A DNA stretch of 6,210 nucleotides from Rhizobiaceae bacterium (GTDB lineage: Bacteria > Pseudomonadota > Alphaproteobacteria > Rhizobiales > Rhizobiaceae). The notes below the pieces were generated by a model that did no database searches, was not told the origin of the DNA, and saw only the letters and a list, made by a program, of their open reading frames with translations. Positions 4,741 to 6,210 of this stretch are shown here, piece by piece. Location: the NCBI GenBank assembly GCA_913776675.1, contig CAJYRE010000310.1:1-6210 (forward strand), read 5' to 3'. Both the position numbers and the translations under genes were made by a program. Within the stretch, counting starts at the first letter, position 1. Each line of letters opens with the position of its first letter.

Positions 4741-5838
4741 GTGATCCAGACCCCCTTTTATCTGATCGACAAAAGCAAACTGCTCCAGAATATGGAGAAA
4801 GTTGCACTGTTGCGTGAAAAGTCCGGTGCCAAGGCGCTGCTGGCGCTGAAATGCTTTGCGACTTGGTCGGTGTTTGATCTGATGCGCGAGTATATGGATG
4901 GCACCACGTCCTCCTCGCTCTATGAAGTGCGTCTGGGTCGTGAAAAATTCGGCAAGGAAACCCACGCCTACAGTGTGGCCTATGGCGACAACGAGATCGA
5001 CGAAGTGATCAGTCATGCCGACAAGATCATTTTCAATTCCATTGGCCAGTTGGAGCGTTTTGCTGACAAGGCATCCGGTATTACGCGCGGTCTGCGGTTG
5101 AACCCACAGGTCAGCTCGTCGAGCTTTGATCTGGCCGATCCGGCCCGTCCGTTTAGCCGTCTGGGTGAATGGGATCTGCGCAAAGTCGAGCCGGTGATGG
5201 ACCGCATCAGCGGTTTCATGATCCATAACAATTGCGAAAACAGCGATTTTGACTTGTTTGACAAGATGCTGGGCGAGATTGAAAGCCGCTTTGGCCCGTT
5301 GCTCAAGCGCGCCGAATGGGTCAGCCTTGGCGGCGGCATTCATTTCACAGGCGAGAATTATCCGATTGAGCGCTTTGCCGAACGCTTGAAGAAATTCTCG
5401 GGCGATTATGGTGTGCAGGTCTATCTGGAGCCGGGTGAGGCCTCGATTACCAAGAGTACGACGCTGGAAGTCACCGTGCTGGATACGCTCTACAATGGCA
5501 AGGATCTGGCCATTGTTGATAGCTCGATTGAAGCCCATATGCTCGATCTGTTGATCTATCGGGAAAAAGCCAAGATTGCTCCCAATTCGGGGCCGCATTC
5601 CTATATGATTTGTGGTAAGTCCTGCCTCGCAGGTGATGTGTTTGGTGAGTTTCAGTTTCCAGAGCCGTTGAAGATTGGCGATCGCATTTCCGTTCAGGAT
5701 GCTGCTGGCTATACGATGGTGAAGAAAAACTGGTTCAACGGCGTGAAAATGCCAAGCATTGCCATCAAGGAACTGGATGGCAGCATCCGCTTGGTGCGTG
5801 AATTCGACTATTCCGATTTTGAACAGAACCTGTCTTAA
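4741..5838 (+). CDS. nspC: Carboxynorspermidine/carboxyspermidine decarboxylase
   Basis: This 365-residue PLP enzyme of the alanine-racemase-fold (type III) decarboxylases removes CO2 from carboxyspermidine or carboxynorspermidine to give spermidine or norspermidine, in the cytoplasm, normally as a homodimer. The N-terminal TPFYLID is typical of the family. The PLP lysine is Lys37 in ALKCF. SLGGGIHF (195-202) and LEPGEA (229-234) form the phosphate-binding part. CGKSCLAGD (291-299) supplies the active-site Cys from the partner subunit, and AGYTM (322-326) carries the conserved Tyr. Translation starts at GTG 4741, the only plausible start: an in-frame stop lies at 4723-4725 and AAAGG is 10 bases upstream. 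A stronger AGGAGG at 4697-4702 is too far away to serve it. The gene is followed 41 bases later by its pathway partner, which supports the call. Alphaproteobacteria with this pair use it to make spermidine from putrescine and aspartate semialdehyde. Confidence 0.93.
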   Translation: MIQTPFYLIDKSKLLQNMEKVALLREKSGAKALLALKCFATWSVFDLMREYMDGTTSSSLYEVRLGREKFGKETHAYSVAYGDNEIDEVISHADKIIFNSIGQLERFADKASGITRGLRLNPQVSSSSFDLADPARPFSRLGEWDLRKVEPVMDRISGFMIHNNCENSDFDLFDKMLGEIESRFGPLLKRAEWVSLGGGIHFTGENYPIERFAERLKKFSGDYGVQVYLEPGEASITKSTTLEVTVLDTLYNGKDLAIVDSSIEAHMLDLLIYREKAKIAPNSGPHSYMICGKSCLAGDVFGEFQFPEPLKIGDRISVQDAAGYTMVKKNWFNGVKMPSIAIKELDGSIRLVREFDYSDFEQNLS

Positions 5839-5879
5839 GGTTCTGACCCAGGTTTAACGCAAGGAGATCAGCAGGCATT

Positions 5880-6210
5880 ATGAAGAAGAATGTTCTCATC
5901 ATTGGCGCGGGCGGCGTCGCCCAGGTTGTTGCGCATAAATGCGCTCAGAATAATGATGTTCTTGGTGACATCAATATTGCATCGCGCACCAAGGCCAAGT
6001 GTGACACCATCATTGCCAGCGTACATGAAAAGAAGGCGATGAAACAGCCGGGCGTGCTTGAAGGCCACGCGCTGGACGCGCTCGACATCGAAGCCACCAA
6101 GGCTTTGATCAAGAAGACCGGCTCGCAAATCGTCATCAACGTTGGCACAGCCTTCCTCAATATGTCCGTGCTGCGTGCCTGCATGGATACCGGTGTTGCC
6201 TATATCGACA
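5880..6210 (+). CDS. Carboxynorspermidine/carboxyspermidine dehydrogenase, saccharopine-dehydrogenase family (5' part)
   Basis: The gene runs off the window after 110 codons; family members are about 400 residues long. It opens with a Rossmann NAD(P)-binding motif, VLIIGAGGVAQ (5-15), and continues with DINIASRT and, later, IVINVGTAFLN, as in saccharopine-dehydrogenase-like proteins. The enzyme joins putrescine (or diaminopropane) with aspartate semialdehyde and reduces the product to carboxyspermidine (or carboxynorspermidine), the substrate of the decarboxylase just upstream. The ATG at 5880 has AAGGAG (5861-5866) 13 bases upstream, a rather long spacing, but no better start exists. The 41-base gap and lack of an obvious terminator suggest one transcript with the decarboxylase. 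The choice between spermidine and norspermidine cannot be made from this sequence. Confidence 0.9.
   Translation, partial: MKKNVLIIGAGGVAQVVAHKCAQNNDVLGDINIASRTKAKCDTIIASVHEKKAMKQPGVLEGHALDALDIEATKALIKKTGSQIVINVGTAFLNMSVLRACMDTGVAYID

Noticed and set aside
4651..5598. 315-codon open frame on the - strand across nspC
   Set aside because: It is antisense to a well-supported decarboxylase, with no recognisable domain or start signal.
5868..6184. Two - strand frames under the saccharopine-dehydrogenase-like gene
   Set aside because: They are antisense to the clear Rossmann-fold coding frame and show no independent support.

Overview
The window looks like chromosomal DNA from an alphaproteobacterium, probably a member of the Rhizobiales (Hyphomicrobiales) or a marine relative. 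The basis is moderate GC, dense alphaproteobacterial-style coding, and a carboxynorspermidine/carboxyspermidine decarboxylase followed by a saccharopine-dehydrogenase-type gene, which is the spermidine route common in that group. The genus cannot be fixed from the sequence. I see no mobile element, CRISPR array, rRNA or tRNA.

Layout. (1) 1-905, + strand: the 3' end of one ABC-transporter permease and a complete second permease of PotB/PotC type, overlapping by ATGA. (2) 937-1833, - strand: a MetF-family 5,10-methylene-tetrahydrofolate reductase, convergent with the permeases. (3) 1834-2176: a divergent control region. (4) 2177-2923, + strand: a GntR-family regulator with an FCD domain. (5) 2924-3126: a very AT-rich spacer. 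(6) 3127-4536, + strand: a 469-residue GcvT-like, tetrahydrofolate-dependent demethylase very close to the aryl O-demethylase LigM. (7) 4537-4740: a spacer with a strong terminator-like hairpin. (8) 4741-5838, + strand: carboxynorspermidine decarboxylase (nspC type). (9) 5880-6210, + strand: the start of its partner, a carboxynorspermidine/carboxyspermidine dehydrogenase, cut by the window edge.

How the parts fit. The centre of the window reads as a small demethylation module. The LigM-like enzyme would move a methyl group from a substrate to tetrahydrofolate, giving 5-methyl-THF, and MetF would oxidise that back to 5,10-methylene-THF. The GntR/FCD gene sits between them. The same 10-base palindrome, ATGTATACAT, lies just upstream of both metF and the ligM-like gene and fits the known FCD-type operator pattern, so substrate-induced joint control is a reasonable inference. 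The methylated substrate is unknown: no ring-cleavage gene is visible here. The two polyamine genes downstream appear to be a separate transcription unit with its own promoter and an upstream hairpin. The transporter could serve either module.
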